Shown here one piece after another: positions 17,173-26,223 of a stretch of DNA of 64,000 bases. The stretch is from the NCBI GenBank assembly GCA_963823105.1, contig CAWGKC010000020.1, forward strand, positions 1 to 64,000, in the 5' to 3' direction. The translations under genes and the position numbers were made by a program. Position 1 is the first letter of the stretch; every line of letters starts with the position of its first letter. The notes beneath the pieces were generated by a model. It had not been told where the DNA came from and searched no databases. It saw only the letters and a list, made by a program, of their open reading frames with translations. This DNA is from JAJYKC01 sp963823105 (GTDB taxonomy: Bacteria > Acidobacteriota > Terriglobia > Bryobacterales > Bryobacteraceae).

Positions 17173-17944
17173 TCAAACGCCCGGCCGCAGCCAGCGGCGG
17201 ATACCCGCGTCGTAGACGAATCCGCCCAGCAAGCCGCCCAGCAGCGGACCGGCGATCGGCACCCAGTATTCGTTCGTTCCGTCGGTGATCCCGTTGTGGC
17301 GGAATCCGGCCGCCACCGTGAACAGCCTCGGACCGAAGTCCCGCGCCGGATTGATGGCGTAGCCGTGCATGCCGCCGAACGACATGCCGATGACGACGAC
17401 CACCAAGCCGATCAGTATGGGCGCGAGCGCGCCCGCCGGCTGATTCCGTTCGTCCGTGATGGCGAAAATCATTAAGTAGGAGCAGAGCCGTGCCGATCAC
17501 TTGATCCAGAAATCCGGCCGAGAGCGTAGCGGGGAAGGCCGGGAAAGTGGTGAAGATTCCCGCCGTGTGATCGAGCGCCGGATCGGCCTTGAGAAACGCC
17601 AGCCGGTAGTTCCAGAACACGATCGCCGCCGCCACGAACGCCCCCGCTGTTTGGGCCAGGCAATAGGGAACGACGCGCCGCCAGGGGAATCCGCGGAAGG
17701 CCGCCATCGCCAGCGTCACCGCCGGGTTCAGATGCGCCCCGCTGATTCTTCCGGCGACGTAAATTCCCATGGTCACTCCCAGTCCCCATGCGAGGGTGAT
17801 GTTGGTGTAGCCGCCGTTTACGACTTCCCCCGGCACGCCGTTTCCAAAGAGGGTCACCATCGCGACGACGCCATTGCCGAAAAGAATCAGCACCAGCGTC
17901 CCCAAAAATTCGGCGATCGTTTCCGCGGCGAGACTTGGCCCCAT
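17173..17944 (-). pseudogene. glpF: aquaporin / glycerol uptake facilitator, frameshifted
   Basis: MIP-family channel, six membrane segments with two half-helices. The first frame (17944 to about 17475) holds the first NPA box in SGAHLNPAVTLAM. After LDQVIGTALLL the sequence continues in another frame as LMIFAITDERNQPAG with the second NPA box in GYAINPARDFGPRLF, ending at a TGA at 17173. Removing one base of the TT pair at 17472-17473 restores a single frame of about 256 residues, the right size. The Asp after the second NPAR is the residue that marks glycerol facilitators rather than pure water channels. Either the gene was recently inactivated or the assembly has an indel here. Confidence 0.85.
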
Positions 17945-18003
17945 GAGCGCACGATTCTATCACAGCCGTCGGGATTGCCCGGCTACGGCGGCGATCGACG
18001 CGT

Positions 18004-18219
18004 TCATCCCGCGATTTCGATTTGCTCGATATGCGGTGTCGGATCGGGAACGGCGTCGCCGTGCATCCGCATGCCTTCGATGTGGAACTCAATCGCCTCC
18101 CGGATCAGTTGACGCGTTTCTTCGAGCGTCGCGGCAGCGGCCACGCAACCCGGAAGATCGGGGACATGGGCGCTGTAGCCGGTGGCGGTCGGCTCGAAAA
18201 AGACGGTGTAGGCGCTCAT
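18004..18219 (-). CDS. hicB: HicB-family antitoxin-like protein
   Basis: A 71-residue protein with the partial RNase H fold of the HicB family: MSAYTVFFEPTATGYSAHVP, then the signature DLPGCVAAAATLEETRQLI and a helix with REAIEFHIEGMR. HicB normally neutralises the HicA mRNA interferase. The protein lacks an added DNA-binding domain. Its ATG overlaps the stop of a HicA tail (ATGA), the normal hicAB junction, but the rest of hicA is missing, so this is an orphan antitoxin or is used for another purpose. Confidence 0.8.
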   Translation of the reverse strand: MSAYTVFFEPTATGYSAHVPDLPGCVAAAATLEETRQLIREAIEFHIEGMRMHGDAVPDPTPHIEQIEIAG

Positions 18220-18275
18220 TTCAATCCTGCCTGCTTCAGTATAGAGCTTTGCGTCTTTGGATCCAATTCAGCCGA
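18216..18275 (-). pseudogene. hicA: HicA toxin remnant (C-terminal tail only)
   Basis: The last ~19 codons before the hicB start read SAELDPKTQSSILKQAGLK, which matches the end of HicA (the PGTLxSILKQAGL motif). Upstream of this the frame no longer resembles HicA: there is no GSH..Y/F catalytic motif before the sigma-factor gene begins on the other strand. The toxin is therefore truncated to its tail. The overlap with hicB (ATGA) is preserved. Confidence 0.6.
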
Positions 18276-18409
18276 TGGTCGATCGGCGATAGACCATTCC
18301 AGTTTTATCCGGGGGAATTCGGGGCCTTCTGCGACGATGATTTTAGGAACCGCACTTGGATCAGCTCCCATCCGGACAATTGCCCGATCCCGCTCCAGCG
18401 GGTCCCGGC

Positions 18410-18985
18410 ATGGTGAAGGGCGCGCCGGAACGCACGGGGGATGCCGCGGCGGAAAAGGCGTTAGTCGATGCGATTCTCCAGCGCGACCGCAAGGCAACGG
18501 CCGAATTGGTGGCGCTGCACGCCGATGCGGTCTATCGCTACGTACGGGGCCGCCTGATTCCGCACGTCGATCTGGCCGAAGACCTGGTGCAAGAAACCTT
18601 TCTCGCGGCGTGGGAGAACCTGGCCCGTTTCCGAGGCGACGCGCCGTTGCGCAAGTGGTTGCTTGGGATCGCCAGGCACAAGGTCGAGGACTATTATCGC
18701 GCGCGGCTTCGCGAAGCCGCCCTTCCGGATGAAGAGGACGAGGAACCGCGGCTGGAGACCGAGCCGCTGGACGTTATGTTGGACCGTACTCGGGCCCAGC
18801 GGAGAACGAGAGAGGTGCTGGCGGAGTTGCCGGAGAGCTACAGAGTGGCCTTGTTGTGGCGTTATTGGGAGCAACGGAGCGCCCGCGAGATCGCGCAGGC
18901 AACGGCTAAGACCGAAAAAGCGGTGGAGCGCCTCCTGGCCAGGGCGAGAGAGCAGTTTCGAAAGAGGTGGAACGATGGCCGATAG
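18410..18985 (+). CDS. ECF-type RNA polymerase sigma factor
   Basis: A 191-residue sigma-70 family protein with only regions 2 and 4. Region 2: ATAELVALHADAVYRYVRGR, then DLAEDLVQETFLAAWENL. Region 4: VLAELPESYRVALLWRYWEQ, with the helix-turn-helix at SAREIAQATAKTEKAVERLL. The acidic linker (PDEEDEEPRLE) is long. The frame is open back to a TTG at 18356, which would add 18 Pro-rich residues; ATG 18410 is chosen. It overlaps the next gene by 11 bases, as for an ECF sigma/anti-sigma pair. Confidence 0.9.
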   Translation: MVKGAPERTGDAAAEKALVDAILQRDRKATAELVALHADAVYRYVRGRLIPHVDLAEDLVQETFLAAWENLARFRGDAPLRKWLLGIARHKVEDYYRARLREAALPDEEDEEPRLETEPLDVMLDRTRAQRRTREVLAELPESYRVALLWRYWEQRSAREIAQATAKTEKAVERLLARAREQFRKRWNDGR

Positions 18986-19301
18986 GGATAGGGATATGGA
19001 ACGGCTGGGAGCCATCGAACCGGAGGAGACGCGCGCGCCCTCGCGGCTGAAAGCGAAAATCTACTCGCGGCTGCTGGCCGAGCAGGGCAAGGACGGAAAG
19101 TTGCGGGGGCTCGCCGAAACGGTAGCGAATGGCCGCGGGCTCTGCGTCTGGGAACAGTTGGTTCAGATTACTCCTGGCGGGGGATCCATCGATCATTGGA
19201 ATTTCTGCGCGGTTTGCCACGCGCGCCACTTGGCGGAACGATTCGAAAATCCTCCGCTGCCGTGGCGGAATTGCCCGTATTCGCATTTCGGCGATTCGTG
19301 A
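18975..19301 (+). CDS. possible anti-sigma factor, Cys/His-rich soluble protein
   Basis: A 108-residue protein with no membrane segment. The N-terminal half is helical and charged (MADRDRDMERLGAIEPEETR, LKAKIYSRLLAEQ). The C-terminal half is rich in Cys, His and Trp: CVWEQL, HWNFCAVCHARH and NCPYS, which could bind zinc or haem. The CxxCH in FCAVCH also matches a haem c motif, but there is no signal peptide, so haem attachment is unlikely. Gene overlap with the ECF sigma factor suggests it controls that factor, like zinc-binding ZAS-type anti-sigmas, but the usual Hx3Cx2C motif is not plain. Confidence 0.6.
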   Translation: MADRDRDMERLGAIEPEETRAPSRLKAKIYSRLLAEQGKDGKLRGLAETVANGRGLCVWEQLVQITPGGGSIDHWNFCAVCHARHLAERFENPPLPWRNCPYSHFGDS

Positions 19302-19380
19302 GCGAGCGCCAAAATAAACTTCGGTTTGGAAAGGGGGATTGGGCGGGCGGGCGCGACTCACCAGCCAGGAGTCAATTTCC

Positions 19381-20478
19381 ATGAAGCCTTTCACTTTTGC
19401 GATAACGACAATTATTCCGGCTTTCGCGATTGCGACGGCGGCCTACGCCACGTGCCCGCTGGGCCAAGTTTACGTAATGACCAATACCGCCGCTGGGAAT
19501 GCGATCGAGGTGTTTCAGCGCGCCCCAAACAAGCCGCTCTCACTGGTACAGACCGCGATGACGGGAGGCTCCGGTTCCGGCGCCGGACTGGGGACGCAAG
19601 GGGCCATCGCGCTTTCCGACGACCAGAACTGGCTCTTCGCCGTGAACGCGGGCAGCAACGAGATCTCCACTTTCTTCGTGGACGAATCGGGACTGGTGCT
19701 CACAAACAAGGTCGCCTCCGGCGGCACGATGCCCGTGAGCGTGGCCACACGCGGGCCGCTGGTCTACACGGTGAACGCAGGGTCGGGGAATATTAGCGGA
19801 TTCTGGAGGACCGGGGGCCAACTGGCGCCGATCGCCGGTTCCAGCCAGCCCCTCAGCACGCAAAACGCCGGACCTGGACAGATTGCTTTCAGCGACGATG
19901 GCGACTTTCTCGTCGTGACCGAGAAGAACACCAACCTCATAGACGTGTTCCCCGTCAACGACAACGGGGTCGCGCAGCCGCCCAGCTATGAGCCTTCGAC
20001 GGGCCAGACTCCGTACGGCTTCGCGTTCACGTATCGCGAACGGATTGTGGTTTCGGACGCCGTCGGGGGAGCCACGGGCGCCGGGGCGATGACCAGCTAC
20101 AAGCTGGGACCGAACGGGCATCTTTCGGTACTGAGCGGGTCCGTGCCCGACGAACACACCGCGCCGTGCTGGGTCGCGATCACCGGCGACGGCGTGTACG
20201 CGTACACCACGAATACCGGCGACGGCACGGTTTCGAGCTATCTGATCGGTCCCACCGGAACACTCAGTTTACTCACCGGTCCAGGCTACACCGCATCCTT
20301 GGGAAGCGGCGCCAAGCCGATCGATTTGGGTTTGAGCGGAGGCAGCCGTTTTCTATTCGTTCTCCTGTCCGGAACCCAATCCATCGCCACCATCAAGGTA
20401 GGCGACCATGGCATGCTCATCCCGGCGGGGACGGTTTCGGACCTGCCCGCGAGCGCGTCGGGACTGGTCGCTCAGTAG
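19381..20478 (+). CDS. secreted lactonase-like seven-bladed beta-propeller protein
   Basis: A 365-residue exported protein; the ATG at 19381 gives a signal peptide (KPFTFAITTIIPAFAIATAA, cleaved near AYA). The mature part is a run of about seven repeats of the form FAVNAGSNEISTF, YTVNAGSGNISGF, VVTEKNTNLIDVF, YTTNTGDGTVSSY, spaced 45-50 residues apart. This is the beta-propeller of the 6-phosphogluconolactonase/YVTN group. In acidobacterial genomes such proteins are usually secreted and of unknown substrate; lactonase activity cannot be assumed. It follows the ECF sigma pair by about 80 bases and could be its target. Confidence 0.8.
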   Translation: MKPFTFAITTIIPAFAIATAAYATCPLGQVYVMTNTAAGNAIEVFQRAPNKPLSLVQTAMTGGSGSGAGLGTQGAIALSDDQNWLFAVNAGSNEISTFFVDESGLVLTNKVASGGTMPVSVATRGPLVYTVNAGSGNISGFWRTGGQLAPIAGSSQPLSTQNAGPGQIAFSDDGDFLVVTEKNTNLIDVFPVNDNGVAQPPSYEPSTGQTPYGFAFTYRERIVVSDAVGGATGAGAMTSYKLGPNGHLSVLSGSVPDEHTAPCWVAITGDGVYAYTTNTGDGTVSSYLIGPTGTLSLLTGPGYTASLGSGAKPIDLGLSGGSRFLFVLLSGTQSIATIKVGDHGMLIPAGTVSDLPASASGLVAQ

Positions 20479-20611
20479 CTGACGCCCATTTATTAGGCCG
20501 TATAAGAACGGCTCGCGAACCGCCGGCGTACGGGCCTCTCGCCGGCGGCCGCTCACATCATCGCGCAACCTTTCCGATGAGGAAGGGTTAGCAACGATTA
20601 AGGAAGGGGCC

Positions 20612-22177
20612 ATGATCCATCGAATCACTCTGAGCGCGGTCTTCGTATTTACCCTAGGACAGGTCTACGGCGCGACAAATGCGCCGCCGGTTTCCATGAC
20701 GCCGGAAGCGGCGGCGCGGTTTTTGGAGCAGGCCACCTGGGGGCCGGCGCCCGCCGACGTGGCGCATCTGCAGCAGGTGGGATATCAAGCTTGGCTGAAC
20801 GAGCAATTCGCCGCGCAGCCGGGGACCTTCCCGGCGCCGGACATCAATCAAAAGGGCATCGCGGCGTTTCAGGACGCGTTTTTTCTGAACGCGATTCACG
20901 GGCCGGATCAATTGCGGCAGCGCGTTGCGTTCGCGCTGAGCGAGATGTGGGTGGTGTCGGCGGCGGACGAAAACAGCACGGCGTGGATCACTCCCTATTG
21001 GGAGCTGCTGTTGAGCGACGCCTTCGGCAATTATCGCGGCGTGATGAAGGACATGACGCTCGATCCGGGCATGGGCCGTTATCTCAACATGGTCAACAAC
21101 GACAATGCCAATACCCAGACGGGAACGACGCCGAACGAAAACTATGGGCGGGAGTTGATGCAGTTATTCACCCTCGGCGTGAATCTTCTGAATCCCGACG
21201 GCTCGCTCCAACCCGATTCTTCGGGCCAACCTATTCCCACTTACTCGCAGGCGGACGTGGTGAGTATGTCGCGGGCGTTGACGGGATGGACTTATCCGCC
21301 GAAGCCCGGCAGGACGACACCGACCTCCGCTGGGAGGCACAATCCGGAATACTATCTGGGCGCGATGGCGGCGGTGGACGCCAACCACGATCTGGACGCA
21401 AAGACGCTGCTGAACGGGACGCAACTGCCGGCCGGACAAACCGCGGAAGAAGACCTGGACGCGGTGCTGGACAATCTGATGAACCATCCCAACATCGGCC
21501 CCTTCGTGGCGAAACAACTGATCCAGCATTTGGTCTCGAGCAACCCCAGTCCGGCGTATGTGCAGAGAGTCGCGAGTGTGTTCGCCGAGGATGGGACGGG
21601 ACAACGAGGCAATCTGCAGTCGGTGGTGCAGGCGATCCTGCTCGATCCGGAGGCGCGGGCCGGAGACGATCCCACCCAAACGGCCGCGGGCGGCGGGCAT
21701 CTGCGCGAGCCGGTGCTGTTCGTCACGACCATATACCGCATGTTGAACTCCGGCGTGTCGAGCGGCTATCCAGGGTCGCATTTACCGGAATCGCTGGGGC
21801 AGGAATTGTTTTACGAGCCGAGCGTGTTCAGTTATTTTTCTCCGCAATACCGGATGCCGGTGACCGGACTGCCCGCGCCGGAATTCCAGATTCACAGTTC
21901 CGCGACGGCGGTGACGCAGGCGAATCTGGCGGCGGCGCTTGTCGAGGCGAGGGCCGATAAGCACGCGGACTTCGATTTTTCGCCCTATCTCGCGGTGGCG
22001 GAGAACAACGACGCGCTGACGGCGCTGCTGAACCAAACGATGCTGCATGGAACGATGTCCGCGGCGTTGAAGAACGCGATCGACGGAGTGTTAATCTCCG
22101 GCGGAAGCGCACGGACGAAGGTGAAGAACGCGATCGCGCTGGTGGCGGCGTCGCCGGAATTCGCCGTCGAGAAATAA
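20612..22177 (+). CDS. DUF1800 family secreted protein
   Basis: A 521-residue protein with signal peptide (MIHRITLSAVFVFTLGQVYG). The DUF1800 signature follows: ARFLEQATWGPAPADVAHLQ, then GYQAWLNEQFA, the central QLRQRVAFALSEMWVVS and NYGRELMQLFTLGV, and GLTGWTYPP-like and HDLDAKTLLNG motifs. Biochemical function of the family is unknown. It is almost always encoded directly before a DUF1501 protein, as here (15-base gap), and both are exported, so they probably act together outside the cytoplasm. Confidence 0.92.
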   Translation: MIHRITLSAVFVFTLGQVYGATNAPPVSMTPEAAARFLEQATWGPAPADVAHLQQVGYQAWLNEQFAAQPGTFPAPDINQKGIAAFQDAFFLNAIHGPDQLRQRVAFALSEMWVVSAADENSTAWITPYWELLLSDAFGNYRGVMKDMTLDPGMGRYLNMVNNDNANTQTGTTPNENYGRELMQLFTLGVNLLNPDGSLQPDSSGQPIPTYSQADVVSMSRALTGWTYPPKPGRTTPTSAGRHNPEYYLGAMAAVDANHDLDAKTLLNGTQLPAGQTAEEDLDAVLDNLMNHPNIGPFVAKQLIQHLVSSNPSPAYVQRVASVFAEDGTGQRGNLQSVVQAILLDPEARAGDDPTQTAAGGGHLREPVLFVTTIYRMLNSGVSSGYPGSHLPESLGQELFYEPSVFSYFSPQYRMPVTGLPAPEFQIHSSATAVTQANLAAALVEARADKHADFDFSPYLAVAENNDALTALLNQTMLHGTMSAALKNAIDGVLISGGSARTKVKNAIALVAASPEFAVEK

Positions 22178-22192
22178 CGAAAGGAAAACCTC

Positions 22193-23527
22193 ATGCCCTC
22201 CAGAAGAAGCTTCATACAGCTAACTTGCGCGTCGGCGGCCACGCTGGCAATGCGCCGGTTCGGATTGATTACGGCCATGGCCGGCACGACGGCCGCGTCC
22301 TCGGGCGATTATAAAGCGCTGGTTTGCGTGTTCCTGTTCGGCGGCAACGATGGCAATAATATGGTGGTGCCGGCGGCGGGAAGCGCGTTTTCAAGTTACT
22401 CGAGCATCCGCGGGCCGATCGCCCTACCGGCGTCGTCCCTGCTGCCGGTGGCCGGGCCTTCGGGACAGGAGTTCGGGCTGCATCCTTCTTTGAAGGAACT
22501 ACAGGCGTTGTATGGCGCTAACGAACTCGCGCTGGCGTTGAACGTCGGGCCGCTGATTCAGCCGTTGACCAAGGCGCAGTACACGGCCAACTCCGCGCCG
22601 ACGCCGTCGAATCTGTTTTCCCACGCCGATCAGCAGCGCGAATGGCAGACCTCGATCCTGAATGGCAATCCGACGTCGGGGTGGGGCGGACGGGTGGCCG
22701 ACGCGATCTCGCCGATGAATGCGCCGGCGACGTTTCCCACGTTCGTGTCGGTGGCGGGCAACACGATGCAGGGAACCGGAGCCGGGACGAGAGCGGCGAC
22801 CGTGAATCCCGGCGCACCCCTGGGATTGCAGGCCGGGAACGTGGCGGTTACCTCGGCCGTGGAGCAACTGTTGACGGCGACGAGCGGAGTGACGCTGGTG
22901 CAGGCGGCGGCCTCGACGCTGTCGAACGGCCAAAGCGACGCGAACACATTGAGCGCCGCGTTGTCGGGAGGGAAGCCGTTGACGACGCAGTTTCCGAAAT
23001 CCGCGCTGGGCGCGCAATTGGAACAGGTAGCGCAGATCATCGCGGTGCGGAACGCGATGGGGATGAAGCGCCAGATTTTCTTCTGCGCACTGGGAAATTT
23101 CGACACCCACGCCGGACAATTGAATACCCAGAGCGCGCTGCTGGCGCAGTTGAGCCAGGGGCTGAACGCGTTTTATCTGGCGACGCAGGAGATGGGCGTG
23201 GCCGAGCAAGTGACGGCGTTCACCGAATCCGATTTCGGACGCACGTTGAGCCCGACCTCGAACGGCGGGAGCGATCACGCGTGGGGGAATCATCACATCG
23301 TGCTCGGCGGCGCGGTGAAGGGCGGCGCGATGTATGGCGCGTTTCCCGCGCTGGAGCTCGGCGGCCCGGACGACACCGACACGCGCGGACGCTGGATTCC
23401 GACGACGGCAATCGACCAATACGGGGCGACGCTGGCGTCGTGGTTCGGCGTGGCGCCGGCGAGCCTGCCCGCCGTGTTTCCCAACCTGCCGAATTTCGCC
23501 AGCCAGAACGTGGGCTTCTTCGGATGA
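22193..23527 (+). CDS. DUF1501 family Tat-exported protein
   Basis: A 444-residue protein of the DUF1501 family (alkaline-phosphatase-superfamily-like fold). The N-terminus SRRSFIQLTCASAATLAM is a twin-arginine signal. Family motifs are visible: LVCVFLFGGNDGNNMVVP near residue 45, GPSGQEFGLHPSLKELQALY, GNFDTHAGQ, then FTESDFGRTLSPTSNGGSDH and AWGNHHIVLGGAVKGG. The conserved His and Asp residues suggest metal binding. Function is unknown; it is the constant partner of DUF1800. It follows the DUF1800 gene by 15 bases. Confidence 0.93.
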   Translation: MPSRRSFIQLTCASAATLAMRRFGLITAMAGTTAASSGDYKALVCVFLFGGNDGNNMVVPAAGSAFSSYSSIRGPIALPASSLLPVAGPSGQEFGLHPSLKELQALYGANELALALNVGPLIQPLTKAQYTANSAPTPSNLFSHADQQREWQTSILNGNPTSGWGGRVADAISPMNAPATFPTFVSVAGNTMQGTGAGTRAATVNPGAPLGLQAGNVAVTSAVEQLLTATSGVTLVQAAASTLSNGQSDANTLSAALSGGKPLTTQFPKSALGAQLEQVAQIIAVRNAMGMKRQIFFCALGNFDTHAGQLNTQSALLAQLSQGLNAFYLATQEMGVAEQVTAFTESDFGRTLSPTSNGGSDHAWGNHHIVLGGAVKGGAMYGAFPALELGGPDDTDTRGRWIPTTAIDQYGATLASWFGVAPASLPAVFPNLPNFASQNVGFFG

Positions 23528-23547
23528 GCCCGCGGGCCGTGCGGGCT
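23527..23547 (+). other. GC-rich hairpin between DUF1501 and TPR genes
   Basis: AGCCCGC (23527-23533) and GCGGGCT (23541-23547) form a perfect 7-bp stem with a 7-base loop. It starts on the last base of the DUF1501 stop codon and ends 13 bases before the next start. No T-tract follows, so it is not a standard terminator. It could limit read-through or influence translation of the next gene. Confidence 0.35.
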
Positions 23548-23560
23548 ATCCTGGATGTAG

Positions 23561-24760
23561 ATGCGGTTTTTCGTTTTTCTAATTGCCCTGCTTTGCGCCG
23601 CGCCCCGCGCCGGAGCGGCGGGAACGTTTCTTGTCCTTCCGTTTTTTAACCTGACGAACTCTCCGAATCTGGATTGGATCGGCGAGAGCGTGGCGGAGAC
23701 GGTGCGCGAGGCGGCGGCTTCGGAATCGGTGCTGGCGCTCGACCGCGAGGATCGCGAGGAGGCATACCGGCGGCTGGGGCTGCGGCCGTATGCGCGGCTG
23801 ACGCGAGCGTCGGTGTTGAAGCTTGGCCAGACGCTCGACGCGGACCGCGTGCTCTATGGCTGGTTCGAGCTTACGCCGCCGGAGACGGTGGAGGGGAAAA
23901 CGCCGGCGACGCGCGGGACCCTGAAGCTGACGGCGCGGTTTCTGGATCTGAAGAATCTGAGCGAAGGGCGCGAGTTCAGCGAAGTGGGAGCGCTTGAAGA
24001 TCTGGCGGCATTGCAGAGCCATTTGGCGTGGCAGGCGGCCGAGTTGCTGGCTCCGGGGACGACGCCGCCGGAAAACGAGTTTCGCGGGCAACATCCGCAG
24101 GTGCGCGTCGACGCGCTCGAATACTACATTCGAGGGCTGCTGGCGGTGAGCGCTCCGGAGAAAGAGAAGATGTTCACGCAGGCGGCCCGGCTGGACGCCA
24201 AGTTCTCCCAACCGAATTTCGAATTAGGGCGGCTCTATTGGCAGGACCGCGAGTACCGGCAGGCGACCGAATGGCTGGCCAAGGTTTCTCCCGGCGACCT
24301 GCACGCTCACGAGGCGAATTTCCTTCTGGGCTTGTCGCGCTACGAACTGGGCGACTTCGCGGGGGCCGAAACGGCGCTGACGCAAGCGGCGCGCGGAGTG
24401 CCGTTGGGCGAGGTGTTTAACGACTTGGGCGCGGCGCAATCGCGGCTGAACCGGCCGGAAGCGCTCGATAATTTTCAAAAGGCGATGCGCGGAGATGAAA
24501 CCGATCCCGTGTATCAATTTAACGTGGGCTATGCGCTTTGGAAGAAAGGCGATTTTACGGGCGCGGCGGAACGTTTGCGCGCGGCGTTGAAACGCGATCC
24601 CGACGACCGCGACGCGCCGCTGCTTTTGGATCTGTGCGCCAAGCGCCGGGGGCCGCAATCGGGAGACCCGCGGACGGAGGCATTGGAGCGCATCAAGACG
24701 AACTTCGAAGAGAGCGCCTACCGCCAACTGAAAGCGGTTTTTCAGCCGAAGGGCGGGTAG
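23561..24760 (+). CDS. exported TolB-N-like/TPR protein
   Basis: A 399-residue protein with a signal peptide (MRFFVFLIALLCAAPRAGA). Residues ~22-150 resemble the small alpha/beta domain found in FlgO/TolB-N and in adenylate-cyclase-associated TPR proteins: FLVLPFFNLTNSPNLDWIGE, ETVREAAASESVLALDRED, LGQTLDADRVLYGWF. From about residue 190 come roughly five TPR units (YIRGLLAVS..KEKMFTQAARLD, FELGRLYWQDREYRQATEWL, NDLGAAQSRLNRPEALDNFQ, FNVGYALWKKGDFTGAAERL). Likely a periplasmic scaffold. It sits between the DUF1800/DUF1501 pair and a PP2C phosphatase on the same strand. Confidence 0.8.
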   Translation: MRFFVFLIALLCAAPRAGAAGTFLVLPFFNLTNSPNLDWIGESVAETVREAAASESVLALDREDREEAYRRLGLRPYARLTRASVLKLGQTLDADRVLYGWFELTPPETVEGKTPATRGTLKLTARFLDLKNLSEGREFSEVGALEDLAALQSHLAWQAAELLAPGTTPPENEFRGQHPQVRVDALEYYIRGLLAVSAPEKEKMFTQAARLDAKFSQPNFELGRLYWQDREYRQATEWLAKVSPGDLHAHEANFLLGLSRYELGDFAGAETALTQAARGVPLGEVFNDLGAAQSRLNRPEALDNFQKAMRGDETDPVYQFNVGYALWKKGDFTGAAERLRAALKRDPDDRDAPLLLDLCAKRRGPQSGDPRTEALERIKTNFEESAYRQLKAVFQPKGG

Positions 24761-24811
24761 AACGCCGCGGCCCGGGAAGGCGGCGCCCTTTCGGTTTATA
24801 ATCGATTGACC

Positions 24812-25525
24812 ATGTGGGAAGCCCACGGCATTTCCGATCAGGGCTGCGTCCGGGAAAATAACGAGGACGCGTTCTATATCGAGCCAAACCGCCTGTTTAT
24901 CGTCGCCGACGGGATGGGCGGCGCGCAGGCGGGGGAGCGCGCTTCGCGACTGGCCATCGACACGGTGGTGGAGACGATGCGGGCCAACGGCGCGCCGGAT
25001 CTGGAAAGTCTGAAGCGGGCTGCGGAAGAAGCGAACCGGAAGGTGCGGGAACAGGCGGCCGGCGACGGGGCGCTGGAGGGGATGGGCACCACGCTTGTGG
25101 CGGCTATTCAATGCGGCGAAGAGCTGGGGTTCGTAAGCGTGGGAGACAGCCGGGCGTACCTTTACGACGGCGCGGGGTTGCTGAACATTACCGAGGACCA
25201 GAGTTGGGTGAACGAGATCGGCCGGCGCCTGGGCCTGGACGAGAACAGCCTACGCGTTCATCCCATGCGCCACATGCTGACGATGGCCATAGGGCTGACG
25301 GCCAACCTGCGCGTGAACGCGTATTCGCTGCGGCCGAAGGCGGGAACGCAGATTCTGATTTCGAGCGACGGCCTTCACGGCGTCGTGGCGAGGGATCGCA
25401 TCGCGGAGGTGCTGGCTGGCGATGGGACGCTCGAAGACAAGTGCGGGCGGTTGATCGAAGCGGCGAAACTGGCCGGAGGACCGGATAACGTAACGGTGAT
25501 TCTGTTGCGCTGGAACGCCGGTTAA
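24812..25525 (+). CDS. PP2C-family serine/threonine protein phosphatase
   Basis: A 237-residue soluble PP2C enzyme that removes phosphate from Ser/Thr with two metal ions. All the key motifs are present: SDQGCVRENNEDAFY at the N-terminus (metal Asp), VADGMGG at residue ~36, GMGTTLVAAI, VGDSRAYLYDG, LLISSDGLHGVV-like and GGPDNVTVILL at the end. It is a stand-alone catalytic domain. No kinase gene is adjacent; upstream is a TPR protein, downstream are Ig-like secreted proteins. ATG 24812 is used; a TTG two codons earlier is possible. Confidence 0.94.
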   Translation: MWEAHGISDQGCVRENNEDAFYIEPNRLFIVADGMGGAQAGERASRLAIDTVVETMRANGAPDLESLKRAAEEANRKVREQAAGDGALEGMGTTLVAAIQCGEELGFVSVGDSRAYLYDGAGLLNITEDQSWVNEIGRRLGLDENSLRVHPMRHMLTMAIGLTANLRVNAYSLRPKAGTQILISSDGLHGVVARDRIAEVLAGDGTLEDKCGRLIEAAKLAGGPDNVTVILLRWNAG

Positions 25526-25589
25526 CGCCGCGGTTTCCGGGTCTTCAATCCGCTGAGAGTATTCCCGGGGGCGGCGCACGTAGTAGTAC

Positions 25590-26210
25590 GTGAGGCTCGG
25601 TATTTTATCCCCGTTTACTTTGGCCGCCTGGGCTGCGTTGGCGCTCGTCGGCGCCCCCTGCTTCGGGGCGGCGATTTTGCAACTGCGCGTGGTGGAAGGC
25701 GAGGGCGCGGTGAGCGCCGTCGGATCGCGGGGAACGCGTGGCATTACGGTCCAGGTGACCGATGAAACTGGAGCGCCGGTGGAAGGGGCCGCGGTGAGCT
25801 TTCGCTTGCCTGCGGAGGGACCCGGAGGAGCGTTCCCAGGGAACCTGAAGTCGACGTTGGTGACGACGCGGCCGGATGGGAAAGCCTCGGTGTGGGGCAT
25901 GCAGTGGAATCGCGTAGCCGGACCGTTCGAGGTTCATATCACGGCGGTAAAGGATAAGGCGCGGGCGGGAATCGTTTGTCAGCAGTATCTGAGCGACAAG
26001 GTTCCCGTCCACGCCGGGGGAAACGGGACGTTCGCGCCGGACCATCATTACAAAAAGTGGCTGATCGCGGCGGGGCTAGTGGGAGCGGGCGTATTGGGCG
26101 GAGTGGCCTTCGCGGGACGGAAGGGGCAGGCGGCGGCGCCGTTATCGACCACCGCTTTGGGACCGCCTTCGATCGGCGCGCCCACGATCACGGTGGGTCC
26201 GCATCCTTAG
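25590..26210 (+). CDS. exported Ig-like domain protein with C-terminal membrane anchor
   Basis: A 206-residue protein from a GTG start. Signal peptide MRLGILSPFTLAAWAALALV ending near PCFGA, then a bacterial Ig (Big_1-like) domain: ILQLRVVEGEGAVSAVGSRG, ITVQVTDETGAPVEGAAVSF and the closing TRPDGKASVWGMQWNR. A hydrophobic Gly/Ala/Val helix near residues 155-175 (LIAAGLVGAGVLGGVAFAG) probably anchors it, followed by a Pro/Thr-rich tail. Big_1 domains are stable surface modules; no enzymatic part is seen. Confidence 0.75.
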   Translation: MRLGILSPFTLAAWAALALVGAPCFGAAILQLRVVEGEGAVSAVGSRGTRGITVQVTDETGAPVEGAAVSFRLPAEGPGGAFPGNLKSTLVTTRPDGKASVWGMQWNRVAGPFEVHITAVKDKARAGIVCQQYLSDKVPVHAGGNGTFAPDHHYKKWLIAAGLVGAGVLGGVAFAGRKGQAAAPLSTTALGPPSIGAPTITVGPHP

Positions 26211-26223
26211 CGGGAGACATATC

